64,000 bases of DNA from GCA-2712985 sp964515905 (GCA_964515905.1 CAZEWK010000003.1:1-64000), one strand, 5' to 3'. Counted from the first letter of the stretch, positions 17,465 through 25,546 are shown. Program-made: numbers and translations. Notes: generated from the sequence alone by a model not told the origin.

Positions 17465-18406
17465 ATGACTGATCGCATGGGACGAACAACTGCAGTCGCC
17501 TGCCTAGTCAGTTTACTAACTTTGATAATCGCACCCCTACTAGGATCCGCCTACATTATCGACGTTGTCACCGAAATTTTGATATACGTACTATTCGCTC
17601 TGAGCCTAAACGTCATCATTGGTTACTCTGGTAACGTGTCTTTTGGGCACGCAGCCTATTTCGCTATCGGAGGCTACGCCAACGCTATACTTTTAACTAC
17701 ATATGGTTGGCCACTCTTGCCTTCGTTTGTTTTAAGCATCTTAGTAACGAGTGTATTAGCAGGTTTCGTTGCTTATTTTTGCACACGTCTCACCGATATA
17801 TATTTCGCAATGCTAACACTCGCGTTTTCAATGCTTGTTTGGGCTATTGTTTTCAAGTGGCGCTCGGTTACAGGGGGTGACGATGGCTTTGTTGGAATAC
17901 TGGTTCCAGAACTAATAAGTGGTCGCATCTCTTTTTATTACTTTACCTTGTCCGTAGTAACGTTAAGTATATTCCTGTTATGGCGTCTCTGCCACTCGGC
18001 CTTTGGAAGGACACTCCTAGCTGTTCGTGAAAATCCAACAAGAGCAGGTTTTATAGGCGTTAACACCAGAGTAATGAGATGGTGGGCATTCGTAATTGCA
18101 GGCACTTTTGCAGGGGTGGCTGGCGCCATATTTGGCATGTTTCACCGCGGCATGTACGTTGAATCGGCATTTTGGACTCAGTCGGCAACAGTTCTCATAA
18201 TGACCCTTTTAGGTGGCATGTTTTCTTTCTTTGGCCCTGCAATTGGCGCAGCAACCTTATTCGTCTTAGAACGAATAACAAATGAATACACGGAGTACTG
18301 GCCAACCGTATTGGGAGTTATTCTCCTAGTAATTCTGCTCTTTCTCCCTAACGGACTAGTCGGCCTAGCTCATAAGACCAAAATCTATCTTAAAAACCGC
18401 AAATAA
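17465..18406 (+). CDS. livM: Branched-chain-type ABC transporter permease LivM
   Basis: Second inner-membrane permease, 313 residues. The signature NVIIGYSGNVSFGHAAYFAIGGY lies near residues 49-71, with the TGGDDG loop around 138. The frame is open into livH, but ATG at 17465, two bases after the livH stop, gives the usual short N-terminus. It would form the channel with LivH. It is followed at two bases by livG. Confidence 0.93.
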   Translation: MTDRMGRTTAVACLVSLLTLIIAPLLGSAYIIDVVTEILIYVLFALSLNVIIGYSGNVSFGHAAYFAIGGYANAILLTTYGWPLLPSFVLSILVTSVLAGFVAYFCTRLTDIYFAMLTLAFSMLVWAIVFKWRSVTGGDDGFVGILVPELISGRISFYYFTLSVVTLSIFLLWRLCHSAFGRTLLAVRENPTRAGFIGVNTRVMRWWAFVIAGTFAGVAGAIFGMFHRGMYVESAFWTQSATVLIMTLLGGMFSFFGPAIGAATLFVLERITNEYTEYWPTVLGVILLVILLFLPNGLVGLAHKTKIYLKNRK

Positions 18407-18408
18407 AG

Positions 18409-19146
18409 ATGCTAAAAACTAGAAATCTTCATAAGGAATTTGATGGTTTTAAGGCGATCACTGCCGTTGACTTTGCAGTGTCCGAGGGCAAACGTCACGC
18501 GATAATCGGCCCAAATGGCGCAGGTAAAACGACTTTCTTTAACCTAATTACTGGCCACCTCCAGCCAAATCAAGGTGACGTAATTTATAAAGAAAGAGTT
18601 ATCACGGGACTACCCCCACACCGAATAGTAAAGCTTGGTCTAGCCCGTTCTTTTCAACGAATTAATATTTACCCTCGAATGACAGTATTTCAAAACGTAC
18701 AAGTCGCGCTTTTAGCCCAACATAATCAACATTTACATTTTTTTAAATCGGCCCACGGTTTGTATAGCAACGAAACTAATGAACTTCTGGAAATTGTTAG
18801 ATTAATGGCTGAGAGAAACAAAATCGGAGGTGAACTAGCCTATGGCAAGCAAAAACAGTTAGAACTTGCAATTTCTTTGGCCGCTGATCCGACATTATTA
18901 ATGCTGGATGAACCTACTGCGGGTATGTCACCCAGTGAAACTACTGATAGCATCCAACTAATCAACGATATCGCAAATCTTCGCTCTCTGACACTTTTAT
19001 TTACTGAGCACGACATGAAAGTTGTATTTGGTATAGCAGATCAGATAACAGTGCTTCATCACGGCGAAATCTTGGCATCTGGGTCACCCGATGAAGTCCG
19101 GACGGATCGAGAGGTGCAAAGAGTATATCTGGGAGGGGAACAGTAG
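18409..19146 (+). CDS. livG: Branched-chain-type ABC transporter ATPase LivG
   Basis: Cytoplasmic ATPase of 245 residues. Walker A GPNGAGKT is at about 34-41 and Walker B LLMLDEPTAGMSP near 165-177. The ABC signature is degenerate, LAYGKQKQLE in place of LSGGQ, which is common in LivG. The C-terminal half includes the LivG-type His in TEHDMKVVF. ATG start two bases after livM. Confidence 0.94.
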   Translation: MLKTRNLHKEFDGFKAITAVDFAVSEGKRHAIIGPNGAGKTTFFNLITGHLQPNQGDVIYKERVITGLPPHRIVKLGLARSFQRINIYPRMTVFQNVQVALLAQHNQHLHFFKSAHGLYSNETNELLEIVRLMAERNKIGGELAYGKQKQLELAISLAADPTLLMLDEPTAGMSPSETTDSIQLINDIANLRSLTLLFTEHDMKVVFGIADQITVLHHGEILASGSPDEVRTDREVQRVYLGGEQ

Positions 19147-19147
19147 G

Positions 19148-19855
19148 TTGGTTCAACTGGAAGTAAAATCAATTCATGCTTCGTACGGTCTGAGTAAAGT
19201 CTTGTTTGGAATTTCTTTCCGCGTAAATGCTGGAGAATGCGTCTCCCTAATAGGTCGAAACGGGGTGGGTAAAACGACGTCAATGCGTACTATTATTGGA
19301 TTAACACCAGCGGACAGAGGCCAAATTTTATTTGAGGGAATTGATATTACAAAGCTGCCCACTCACAAAATTGCAAAGTTAGGTATTGCATTTGTTCCCG
19401 AGGAACGACACATATTTCCCGAACTCACAGTTTGGGAAAACCTTGATATTGCCAGGACGCGGTCCAAAGGTAATCGCGCGGAATGGACAGAAGAACAGGT
19501 ATATGAGTTGTTCCCTGATCTGAGGGACATACAACAGAGACTTGGGGGTGTTCTATCGGGAGGGCAACAGCAAATGCTGACCGTCGCACGAAGTCTTATG
19601 GGCAATCCGAGTTTATTGATTTTAGACGAACCATCGGAAGGATTGGCGCCCAAGGTTGTGGAAACACTAAAGACGAGAATTTCGCTTTTAAAAGAAAATG
19701 GAATGTCCATCTTGTTGGCAGAGCAAAATCTCAATTTTGTACTTTCCCTGAGTGACCATTGTCACATCATGGAGAAAGGGGAAGTTAGGTTTTCTGGTAC
19801 CCCCAATGATCTCAGGGAAAATCCAAAAATACGAGAACAATATTTGACAATATGA
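19148..19855 (+). CDS. livF: Branched-chain-type ABC transporter ATPase LivF
   Basis: Second ATPase, 235 residues. Walker A GRNGVGKT (36-43), signature LSGGQQQML and Walker B LLILDEPSEGLAP are all intact, and the Q-loop and AEQN switch are present. The start is taken as TTG at 19148, one base after the livG stop, with GGAGGGG nine bases upstream; this gives the normal LivF length. The frame is open further up inside livG, but that would add a non-homologous extension. Last gene of the importer; only a weak AT-rich inverted repeat (19863-19883) follows it. Confidence 0.92.
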   Translation: MVQLEVKSIHASYGLSKVLFGISFRVNAGECVSLIGRNGVGKTTSMRTIIGLTPADRGQILFEGIDITKLPTHKIAKLGIAFVPEERHIFPELTVWENLDIARTRSKGNRAEWTEEQVYELFPDLRDIQQRLGGVLSGGQQQMLTVARSLMGNPSLLILDEPSEGLAPKVVETLKTRISLLKENGMSILLAEQNLNFVLSLSDHCHIMEKGEVRFSGTPNDLRENPKIREQYLTI

Positions 19856-20139
19856 TAAAATAATATCTGATAACTTAAGATATAAGGTAAAATATATCAT
19901 AAACTTTGGAAAACTTAGTATATAATTTCTATCTTGTTAAATTTTGCAACAACCCCATTAAAATAAAATCAGCGCGAAACTAACAATTTACTCGTTGACG
20001 CGGCCTGCTAACACATTGAAACTGCAAGCTGGCTTTTAGCCAAGAGGGTGGAGCGCACACTGCCCCTTTTTGGTCTGAGTGGATCAGTGGCGCTTCAGAA
20101 AATCAAGACCAAGAATGTCAGAGGGAGGAACCCCGTATT
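19856..20139. promoter_or_regulatory. Promoter and long leader of the PQQ alcohol dehydrogenase
   Basis: 284 bases that change character midway: very AT-rich to about 19975, then GC-richer and able to fold. Local elements are TGGC-TTTTA-GCCA (20030-20042) and the larger inverted repeat at 20070-20112. The ribosome site AGAGGGAGG lies just before the ATG at 20140. A strong promoter probably lies in the AT-rich half, but no single -35/-10 pair stands out. Confidence 0.5.
20070..20112 (+). promoter_or_regulatory. Leader inverted repeat before the ribosome site
   Basis: TTGGTCT at 20070-20076 pairs perfectly with AGACCAA at 20106-20112. Inside, CTGA and TCAG can pair as well, so the leader RNA can form a stem ending 7-8 bases before the purine-rich ribosome site. 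It may stabilise the message or control translation. It matches no riboswitch class known to me. Confidence 0.4.
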
Positions 20140-21945
20140 ATGACAGGACGTTTCGGTATTACCGCGGCTTTTGCTGGAGCAACCATGCTCGCTTTGAGTA
20201 TGCCTGCAATTGCTGCAGAAAACACGAGTCCGGAAGATCTGCTAAATGCGCATGATAATCCGAATGATTGGGTTAACCACCATAGAACCTATGATGGAAT
20301 GCGCTATTCGCCGCTCGATCAAATTAATAAAAATAACGTTAAAGACTTAAAGGTTGCCTTTACCGTCGCTCTTGGCGGTTCCGAAGGTGCCGGCCCCTGG
20401 AAGTATGGAAATATCGAGGGGACACCAATTGCTGAAGACGGCATGGTCTATATGCCAAATGGTTGGAGTGAACTAACCAAGATCAATGTTCGGAAAGCAG
20501 GACAAGGCCCCGATATGATCGAATGGATTTTCGACCCGGCTGTGGATCGAGAATGGGCGGCTAACGTCACCTGCTGCGCGATTAACAATCGTGGTGTTGC
20601 ACTTTGGAAGCAAGCGGTCATCATGAGCGTTCTTGATGGACGCATGTTCCGCATTAATAAGGATTCTGGCGCAGAAGTCTGGCAAGTACAATTGGCAGAA
20701 CCTGCAATCGCAGAGACAATCACCGTGGCGCCGATAGTGGTTAAAGATCTCGCCATTACCGGTGTATCTGGTGCAGAATACGGAATTCGTGGCTGGATGG
20801 CCGCCGTTGATCTCAACACCGGTGTCGAGGAATGGCGTCGTTATACCGTTCCTGGACCGGGCGAAGCAGGTTTTGATACATGGACTGACGATTATGGTGC
20901 ATGGCTAACCGGTGGCGGTTCGAACTGGCAAACGTCGACTTATGATCCTGCCACCAACTCACTATATGTGGGTGTAGGTAATCCTGGTCCTGACTGGGAT
21001 CATGAATATCGGCCCGGTGACAACCTATATACCAGTGGCATGTTTGTTCTGGATGCCGATACGGGTTTTGTGAAGTGGCATTTCCAATACACACCGAACG
21101 ATCCGTATGACTTTGACGGTATCAATGAGAATATTCTCATTGAGCAAGATTTCGCTGGACATAATCGCAAAGCGTTCATTCATGCTGATCGTAACGGATT
21201 TTTCTATGCGATAGATAGCCTAAATGGTGAATTCATTTATGGCGTCCCATTCGTTCGAGAGTTGAATTGGACAACTGGCCTCGACAAAGTGACAGGCTTG
21301 CCTCTCGAATACCGTCCGGATTCGGATACGCAAACATATGTGACAGAACATACTCCAAATCGCACCAACAAAACGGCCATGTATTGCCCGAATATTATTG
21401 GTGGGAAAAACTGGATGCCGATGTCTTACAGTCCTAAAACTGGCATCGCGTATGTTCCAACCATTGAAAGTTGCATTACTGTAAATAACGTTGAAGAGGT
21501 CCCCGGTCCGGACGGCACCTTCAAACTGCGTGAGTGGTTCTCCGGTGGAGGCCCACCTGCAGGTTCTGCAGTGTCAGCTGATGGTTCCAAGCATATGGAA
21601 GGTACGTTGACCTCCGTTGAAATTAGCACTGGCCGAATTCTTAGAAAGTTCGACCTGAAATACCCGCTCCAGTCTGGCGTAGTTAGCACGGCTGGTGGTG
21701 TGGTCTTTGCTGCACGGCATGAAGGAAGTGTATGTGCCCATGATGATCTAACCTTGGATGAGTTGTGGTGCTTCGAAACCAATACCCTGATTGATGCCCC
21801 CACTATGACCTTTGCGGTCGATGGAAAGCAGTATGTCGCGGTCGGGTCTGGTGGTTGGGGCATTATGCCGCATTACTTCGCGGATAATCAGCCTGACTTG
21901 GATAAGATTAGACCCGCCAACTTATTGTGGTTCTTCTCACTGTAG
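20140..21945 (+). CDS. PQQ-dependent alcohol dehydrogenase, probably lanthanide type
   Basis: Periplasmic eight-bladed quinoprotein of 601 residues that oxidises a primary alcohol and passes electrons to cytochrome c. A signal peptide covers residues 1-25 (AIA-A). The vicinal disulfide pair is C145-C146. Metal and active-site residues are E213 (SGAEYGIRGW), N281 (VGNPGP), the catalytic D324 and a second acidic residue D326 in YDFDGINE. That D-x-D is the mark of lanthanide enzymes such as XoxF and PedH; calcium enzymes have Ala there. The codon use is more GC-ended than in the neighbours, as in highly expressed genes. No PQQ synthesis gene is in the window. Methanol or another short alcohol is possible; the sequence alone does not settle it. 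Confidence 0.93.
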   Translation: MTGRFGITAAFAGATMLALSMPAIAAENTSPEDLLNAHDNPNDWVNHHRTYDGMRYSPLDQINKNNVKDLKVAFTVALGGSEGAGPWKYGNIEGTPIAEDGMVYMPNGWSELTKINVRKAGQGPDMIEWIFDPAVDREWAANVTCCAINNRGVALWKQAVIMSVLDGRMFRINKDSGAEVWQVQLAEPAIAETITVAPIVVKDLAITGVSGAEYGIRGWMAAVDLNTGVEEWRRYTVPGPGEAGFDTWTDDYGAWLTGGGSNWQTSTYDPATNSLYVGVGNPGPDWDHEYRPGDNLYTSGMFVLDADTGFVKWHFQYTPNDPYDFDGINENILIEQDFAGHNRKAFIHADRNGFFYAIDSLNGEFIYGVPFVRELNWTTGLDKVTGLPLEYRPDSDTQTYVTEHTPNRTNKTAMYCPNIIGGKNWMPMSYSPKTGIAYVPTIESCITVNNVEEVPGPDGTFKLREWFSGGGPPAGSAVSADGSKHMEGTLTSVEISTGRILRKFDLKYPLQSGVVSTAGGVVFAARHEGSVCAHDDLTLDELWCFETNTLIDAPTMTFAVDGKQYVAVGSGGWGIMPHYFADNQPDLDKIRPANLLWFFSL

Positions 21946-21973
21946 AATAACCTGAAATAGGGAGTATTTAACG

Positions 21974-22204
21974 ATGATTAAATTTGTCAGCGTAATTGCT
22001 GCGGCGGGAATGGCTTTCGGTTTGGCTACGGCTATTCAGGCCGCTCCCACGCCGGAGGAACAAACCTCTCCTGAGCAAGTCAAGATGTGCAAAGAAGGGC
22101 TCCAAAGTTGCCAAGGCGGCGACCGAGGTGCGTGCGTTATCGCGCTCAAGACCTGTGTTGGAGTAGATCGCCAAGCAGCGATGAAAGCTATAAACGAAGG
22201 TTAA
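21974..22204 (+). CDS. Small exported four-cysteine protein, unknown
   Basis: 76-residue product not recognised. Residues 1-23 form a clear signal peptide (IQA-A). The mature part of about 53 residues has four Cys with the spacing C-x6-C-x7-C-x6-C, which suggests a helical hairpin held by two disulfides. The start ATG has GGGAG at proper spacing, 28 bases after the dehydrogenase stop, and a strong terminator follows at 22235. The two genes therefore form a bicistronic unit, and this protein is probably abundant. It occupies the place of a small subunit, but it does not resemble MxaI. Confidence 0.8.
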   Translation: MIKFVSVIAAAGMAFGLATAIQAAPTPEEQTSPEQVKMCKEGLQSCQGGDRGACVIALKTCVGVDRQAAMKAINEG

Positions 22205-22234
22205 TTCAGGCTTTCATTGATGTAACGTTAGATG

Positions 22235-22260
22235 GACCCGGAGCACGTTAGCTCCGGGTC
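22235..22260 (+). terminator. Strong rho-independent-type hairpin after the dehydrogenase unit
   Basis: Perfect ten-base stem GACCCGGAGC / GCTCCGGGTC with a six-base loop ACGTTA, followed by TTTCATT. It lies 30 bases after the small four-Cys gene. The tail is only partly T-rich, so some read-through into the downstream genes is possible. Confidence 0.82.
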
Positions 22261-22297
22261 TTTCATTATCCAAAAAACTTATAGCGTTCTACAAATC

Positions 22298-22759
22298 ATG
22301 CTTACTCTAAAACATACACCTCCCCAAATTAAGTGGACTATAGCTGGTGCAATTTTCCTTTGCTTAATTCAAAACAGTTTATTCGCTGAAGATTTTGAGA
22401 GCGGATTGAATGCCTATCAAGAAGGAGACTTCCTTACAGCTAGAGAAAACTGGATTAAATCAGCGCAAATGGGTGACACTCAAGCCCAATATAGACTCGG
22501 CCTGATGCTCGCAAATGGTGAAGGAGGCATCCGCGACGTAGTGGCTGCCTATGCTTGGCTCTCTATTGCCGCAAGAAATGGAGTCAGTGCGGCCGGTCCA
22601 TTATCGAAGAAGCTTTCAAAAGACTACGTCCCTAGACATTGCCAATATGAAGCCATGGCATTAGTCAGAGAATTTCTCACAGGCTTATCAGACCGACTGG
22701 TTACGGGAGAATCCCGAGATTCTCGTTGTTGGAAATTTGATGCTCCAAATAGACGTTAG
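22298..22759 (+). CDS. Exported Sel1-repeat protein
   Basis: 153 residues with an N-terminal hydrophobic signal segment ending near LFA-E (about residue 29), then Sel1/TPR-like helices: GDTQAQYRLGLMLANGEGG and AYAWLSIAARNG are the repeat cores. Sel1 repeats mediate protein-protein contacts in the periplasm. An in-frame ATG at 22232 would start inside the terminator stem, so ATG at 22298 is preferred. It stands between the dehydrogenase unit and the channel genes, and a second Sel1 protein lies at 25536. A scaffold role for the redox or channel proteins is inferred. Confidence 0.75.
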   Translation: MLTLKHTPPQIKWTIAGAIFLCLIQNSLFAEDFESGLNAYQEGDFLTARENWIKSAQMGDTQAQYRLGLMLANGEGGIRDVVAAYAWLSIAARNGVSAAGPLSKKLSKDYVPRHCQYEAMALVREFLTGLSDRLVTGESRDSRCWKFDAPNRR

Positions 22760-22889
22760 TCCTTTGTTATGCAGATTTTTACCTACCGAACCTAGATTGT
22801 TAACTAAATGAATTGGCGTATATACATTTATAGAATATGAAGATCGTTTTTAAAGTTATAAACAAACTGGACTGTAAAGGTGTTTAACG

Positions 22890-23678
22890 GTGAGTAGATC
22901 CCATCCGACACAACCGTTTAGCTTATGGCGTACGTTTGGTATCGAACGCCACCACCAACTCATATTGAAATGGCTTCTACTAACAGGAGTTGTGGTTTTT
23001 ATATTTGTACTGGCCGCACATTATGGATTGGTGGCTCGAGTCGTAAATACGGACAGAAGCTACATTTCCTCCGGTATAACGGTGCTCTATATTCTTACAA
23101 CACTTCATTGCATGGTACAGAGCTGGTTTGTCTCACGCCAGTTAAATATTGCTGGACAAGTTGCCAAGGAGTTTTCTGAGTCTAGAGGAGACATCACTAT
23201 CCACAGCGATACCCTTAAGGTAGCAGGCGATAGAAGCATTACTGACGGTGTAGTCTCGGAGCATATCCACGATCTAGTAAAAAAAGCAGGTTCAAGTGCC
23301 AAGCGATTAGACCAAACGCTCTTGCTTCAAGCTTTTTCTGACAAATTATTAGGACGCCAGGAGATTGGTTTTCTTATTGCCGATATGATGTTGCGGTTAG
23401 GCCTATTGGGCACCGTAATAGGATTTATTTTCATGCTGGGCCCACTTGCTTCCATACAAACAATTGATGTTAGTTCTATGCGGAGTGTACTCTCAACAAT
23501 GTCGGGTGGAATGGCAATAGCTTTGTATACAACCTTAGTGGGCCTAATAGGTGGAATGTTGCTAAGACTACAGTACTTTTTTGTTGAAAGAAGTGTCGAA
23601 GATTTAGTTTCAATGACAACTGAGATTACTGAAGTATTTGTAATTCCTGTTCTGGATAACACTGACACTTCGGATTGA
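22890..23678 (+). CDS. MotA/TolQ/ExbB-like proton-channel family protein
   Basis: Inner-membrane protein of 262 residues with four predicted helices: about 24-47, 60-80, 165-185 and 205-230. The third and fourth carry the family pattern, RLGLLGTVIGFI and GGMAIALYTTLVGLIGG. A long cytoplasmic stretch (about 82-160) separates helices 2 and 3. The start is GTG. Relatives form pentameric rings that use proton flow to drive a dimer of a single-pass partner. The next gene, four bases on, is exactly such a single-pass protein. No TonB, TonB receptor, flagellar gene or tolA is near, so this is neither a standard Exb, Tol nor Mot system. Confidence 0.8.
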   Translation: MSRSHPTQPFSLWRTFGIERHHQLILKWLLLTGVVVFIFVLAAHYGLVARVVNTDRSYISSGITVLYILTTLHCMVQSWFVSRQLNIAGQVAKEFSESRGDITIHSDTLKVAGDRSITDGVVSEHIHDLVKKAGSSAKRLDQTLLLQAFSDKLLGRQEIGFLIADMMLRLGLLGTVIGFIFMLGPLASIQTIDVSSMRSVLSTMSGGMAIALYTTLVGLIGGMLLRLQYFFVERSVEDLVSMTTEITEVFVIPVLDNTDTSD

Positions 23679-23682
23679 ACGG

Positions 23683-24300
23683 ATGATTCGCAAACGACGA
23701 CGACGTGAACAGACCGATGCCTTTACTGATCTGTTGTTTAATACACTTATTGGTTTCGTATTAATGTTTGCCATCGCTGTCATCTTTCTTAATCCTATCG
23801 CAAAAACAGGGGCAATCGAAAGTAAGGCGGAATATCTAATAACGGTGACATGGCCTGATGGTGATCTGTCTGACGTCGACACGTGGGTACAAGACCCAGC
23901 CAGTAATATCGTATGGTACGCCGCAAAGGAGGCCGGTCTAATGCACTTAGACCGAGATGATACTGGCAGCACTCGAGATGTGGTTGTCGTAAACGGAACA
24001 ACTATCACAAACCCATTGAACCAAGAGACAGTATCTATCCGTGGAATTGTGCCGGGAGAATTTACGGTCAACGTTCATATGTACTCGTACGATCCTGGTC
24101 AAGACCCGCTCAAACCACCAGTCAAGGTGACTGTCAAAGTAGAACGTCTTAATCCGGTTGTTCGAATTGTATTCTTCGACAGCGTCACCCTCGGACACCA
24201 AGGCGATGAAAAAACAGCGGTCAGATTTACTGTTCTCCCTGATGGAAGCACAGTTGACGTGAACACACTTCCGAAACAGTTGTATGGTCGACCAAGCTAA
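23683..24300 (+). CDS. Single-pass membrane protein with DUF2135-like periplasmic domain
   Basis: 205 residues. A basic N-terminus RKRRRRE is followed by TDAFTDLLFN and one helix (about 17-37), the layout of ExbD/MotB-type partners, with D12 and D16 just before the helix. The rest is periplasmic. TWPDGDLSDVDTWVQDP, then HLDRDD and GEFTVNVHMYS, matches the pattern of DUF2135-like beta-sandwich domains (DxDxxVxDP, later G-x-Y/F-T-V-x-V). No OmpA peptidoglycan-binding domain is seen. It begins four bases after the channel gene and the next gene follows by five, so the three are one unit. Pairing with the channel is inferred from order and topology. Confidence 0.68.
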   Translation: MIRKRRRREQTDAFTDLLFNTLIGFVLMFAIAVIFLNPIAKTGAIESKAEYLITVTWPDGDLSDVDTWVQDPASNIVWYAAKEAGLMHLDRDDTGSTRDVVVVNGTTITNPLNQETVSIRGIVPGEFTVNVHMYSYDPGQDPLKPPVKVTVKVERLNPVVRIVFFDSVTLGHQGDEKTAVRFTVLPDGSTVDVNTLPKQLYGRPS

Positions 24301-24305
24301 AAAAT

Positions 24306-24875
24306 ATGACTGCATTGACATTAGGACAGATTGAGCTTGTAGCCGCCTATGTACTTATGGCGGCGTTCCTTTTGGTTATATTGTTTTGGTCACGAGTACG
24401 ATGGTGGATCAAGGCAGGGTCTATCTTACTTGCGGTTACGTTCTTTTTTGGCACTTGGAGCGGCCTTCGCAACATTAGCGGTTGGCCGAGTGATGAGGAT
24501 CTACCCGAACGGTTTGAGCTGGTGTGGACTATCATTGTGGAGCCCGACGAAACGAAACAGGACCCCGGTGCCCTTTATTACTGGGTTCTGGAATTACGTG
24601 ACGACGGACCTTTAAATGAAGAGGATGTCTACAAGCCAGGAGCCGTTGATGTACGTCTCGACCCAACACAACTTCCTCGGGCGATTCGAATCCCTTACTC
24701 CCGGGAAGCCCATGAAGAAGCCGAGGAAGCTCGGAATAAAATCATTCAGGGTGTGCGTCAGTTGGGTTTAACAACGAGGAGACCAAAAAAACCAGGCGAA
24801 TATGCTCCTGAATCAGAATTTGCTTTTTACGATCGTCCTGACCCGCTCCTTGCCCCAAAAGACCCGCCTCCATAA
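24306..24875 (+). CDS. Two-helix membrane protein, unknown
   Basis: Not recognised. 189 residues with two closely spaced hydrophobic helices (about 8-28 and 35-52), then a hydrophilic domain containing two strand-like segments (ERFELVWTIIVEPDE, ALYYWVLELRDDG), a helical acidic stretch (EAHEEAEEARNKI) and a proline-rich tail ending PKDPPP. Both termini appear to lie on the same side. It starts five bases after the ExbD-position gene and should be made with it. It could be a third subunit of the channel complex. The following 110 bases hold no gene. Confidence 0.65.
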   Translation: MTALTLGQIELVAAYVLMAAFLLVILFWSRVRWWIKAGSILLAVTFFFGTWSGLRNISGWPSDEDLPERFELVWTIIVEPDETKQDPGALYYWVLELRDDGPLNEEDVYKPGAVDVRLDPTQLPRAIRIPYSREAHEEAEEARNKIIQGVRQLGLTTRRPKKPGEYAPESEFAFYDRPDPLLAPKDPPP

Positions 24876-24985
24876 TTTTATTTACAATCATTTCAATTTC
24901 TGTGCAGCGTGCCATAGTATGGGGTGGATAATGCAATAAAGAAACGGGATCTTGCTATTATGAAGAATTATCTGGTGAAGACATT

Positions 24986-25546
24986 ATGAGAACAAACATG
25001 TTGCAAGGTGGTTTGTGGAACTTAGATAATATGGCGTCGTTAGCGACCTCAATTGCAATTTTATGTCTTACCTTTGGAGTTGTAGAGACAAAAGCGGACG
25101 AAGTTAAATATTATGCCGGAGCCGGTATATATCAGAGTGCGGGTTGTATGGGATGTCACAAATGGCACGGAATGGGTGGCACAGGATATGCTGGAACTCC
25201 CATCAATTTTCGCTCTACACCACTAACTGCAGAGCAAATCAAACAGGTCATTGCCTGCGGTAGACCCGGCACGGGTATGCCGTATTTCCGGAAGACGGCC
25301 TATAAGGATGATTTCAATTGTTACGATATGACCAAGGAAGAGTTGGGCGACGACCTTATGCCACCCCGGGGAAAAACCTGGATGGTTCCTCGACAAATTC
25401 GCCAAGTAACAAACTTTATTGTTGAGCATTTTCAGGGCCGTGATAACGAAATACTCACCTCAGACTGCCAAATCTTTTTTGGAGACTCCAAAATGTGTAC
25501 ACAATTGGATCTTATGTCTAGCGGGGGAGGCGGAGATGGACATTAA
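24986..25546 (+). CDS. Exported mono-haem cytochrome c
   Basis: 186 residues with an N-terminal signal segment (hydrophobic about 17-33) and one haem site, C54-M-G-C57-H58. M98 in GTGMPYF is a likely sixth ligand. A further Cys pair in the C-terminal third (SDCQIFFGDSKMC) may form a disulfide, and the tail is Gly-rich. It lies downstream of the PQQ dehydrogenase and is a good candidate for its electron acceptor, in the role of XoxG/MxaG, though the similarity to those is only general. Several ATG codons are possible for the start (residues 1, 5, 16). The stop overlaps the next gene by 11 bases. Confidence 0.82.
   Translation: MRTNMLQGGLWNLDNMASLATSIAILCLTFGVVETKADEVKYYAGAGIYQSAGCMGCHKWHGMGGTGYAGTPINFRSTPLTAEQIKQVIACGRPGTGMPYFRKTAYKDDFNCYDMTKEELGDDLMPPRGKTWMVPRQIRQVTNFIVEHFQGRDNEILTSDCQIFFGDSKMCTQLDLMSSGGGGDGH

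Noticed and set aside
19863..19883. Terminator after livF (ATATCT / AGATAT)
   Set aside because: Six-base AT-only stem without a T tail; too weak to call.
21974..22204. MxaI, small subunit of methanol dehydrogenase
   Set aside because: Position fits, but the sequence and Cys pattern differ from the Lys-rich MxaI.
22890..24300. TonB/ExbBD or flagellar motor, or a Zorya-type defence system
   Set aside because: No TonB, receptor, flagellar, OmpA-domain, helicase or nuclease gene is near; the partner domain is DUF2135-like.
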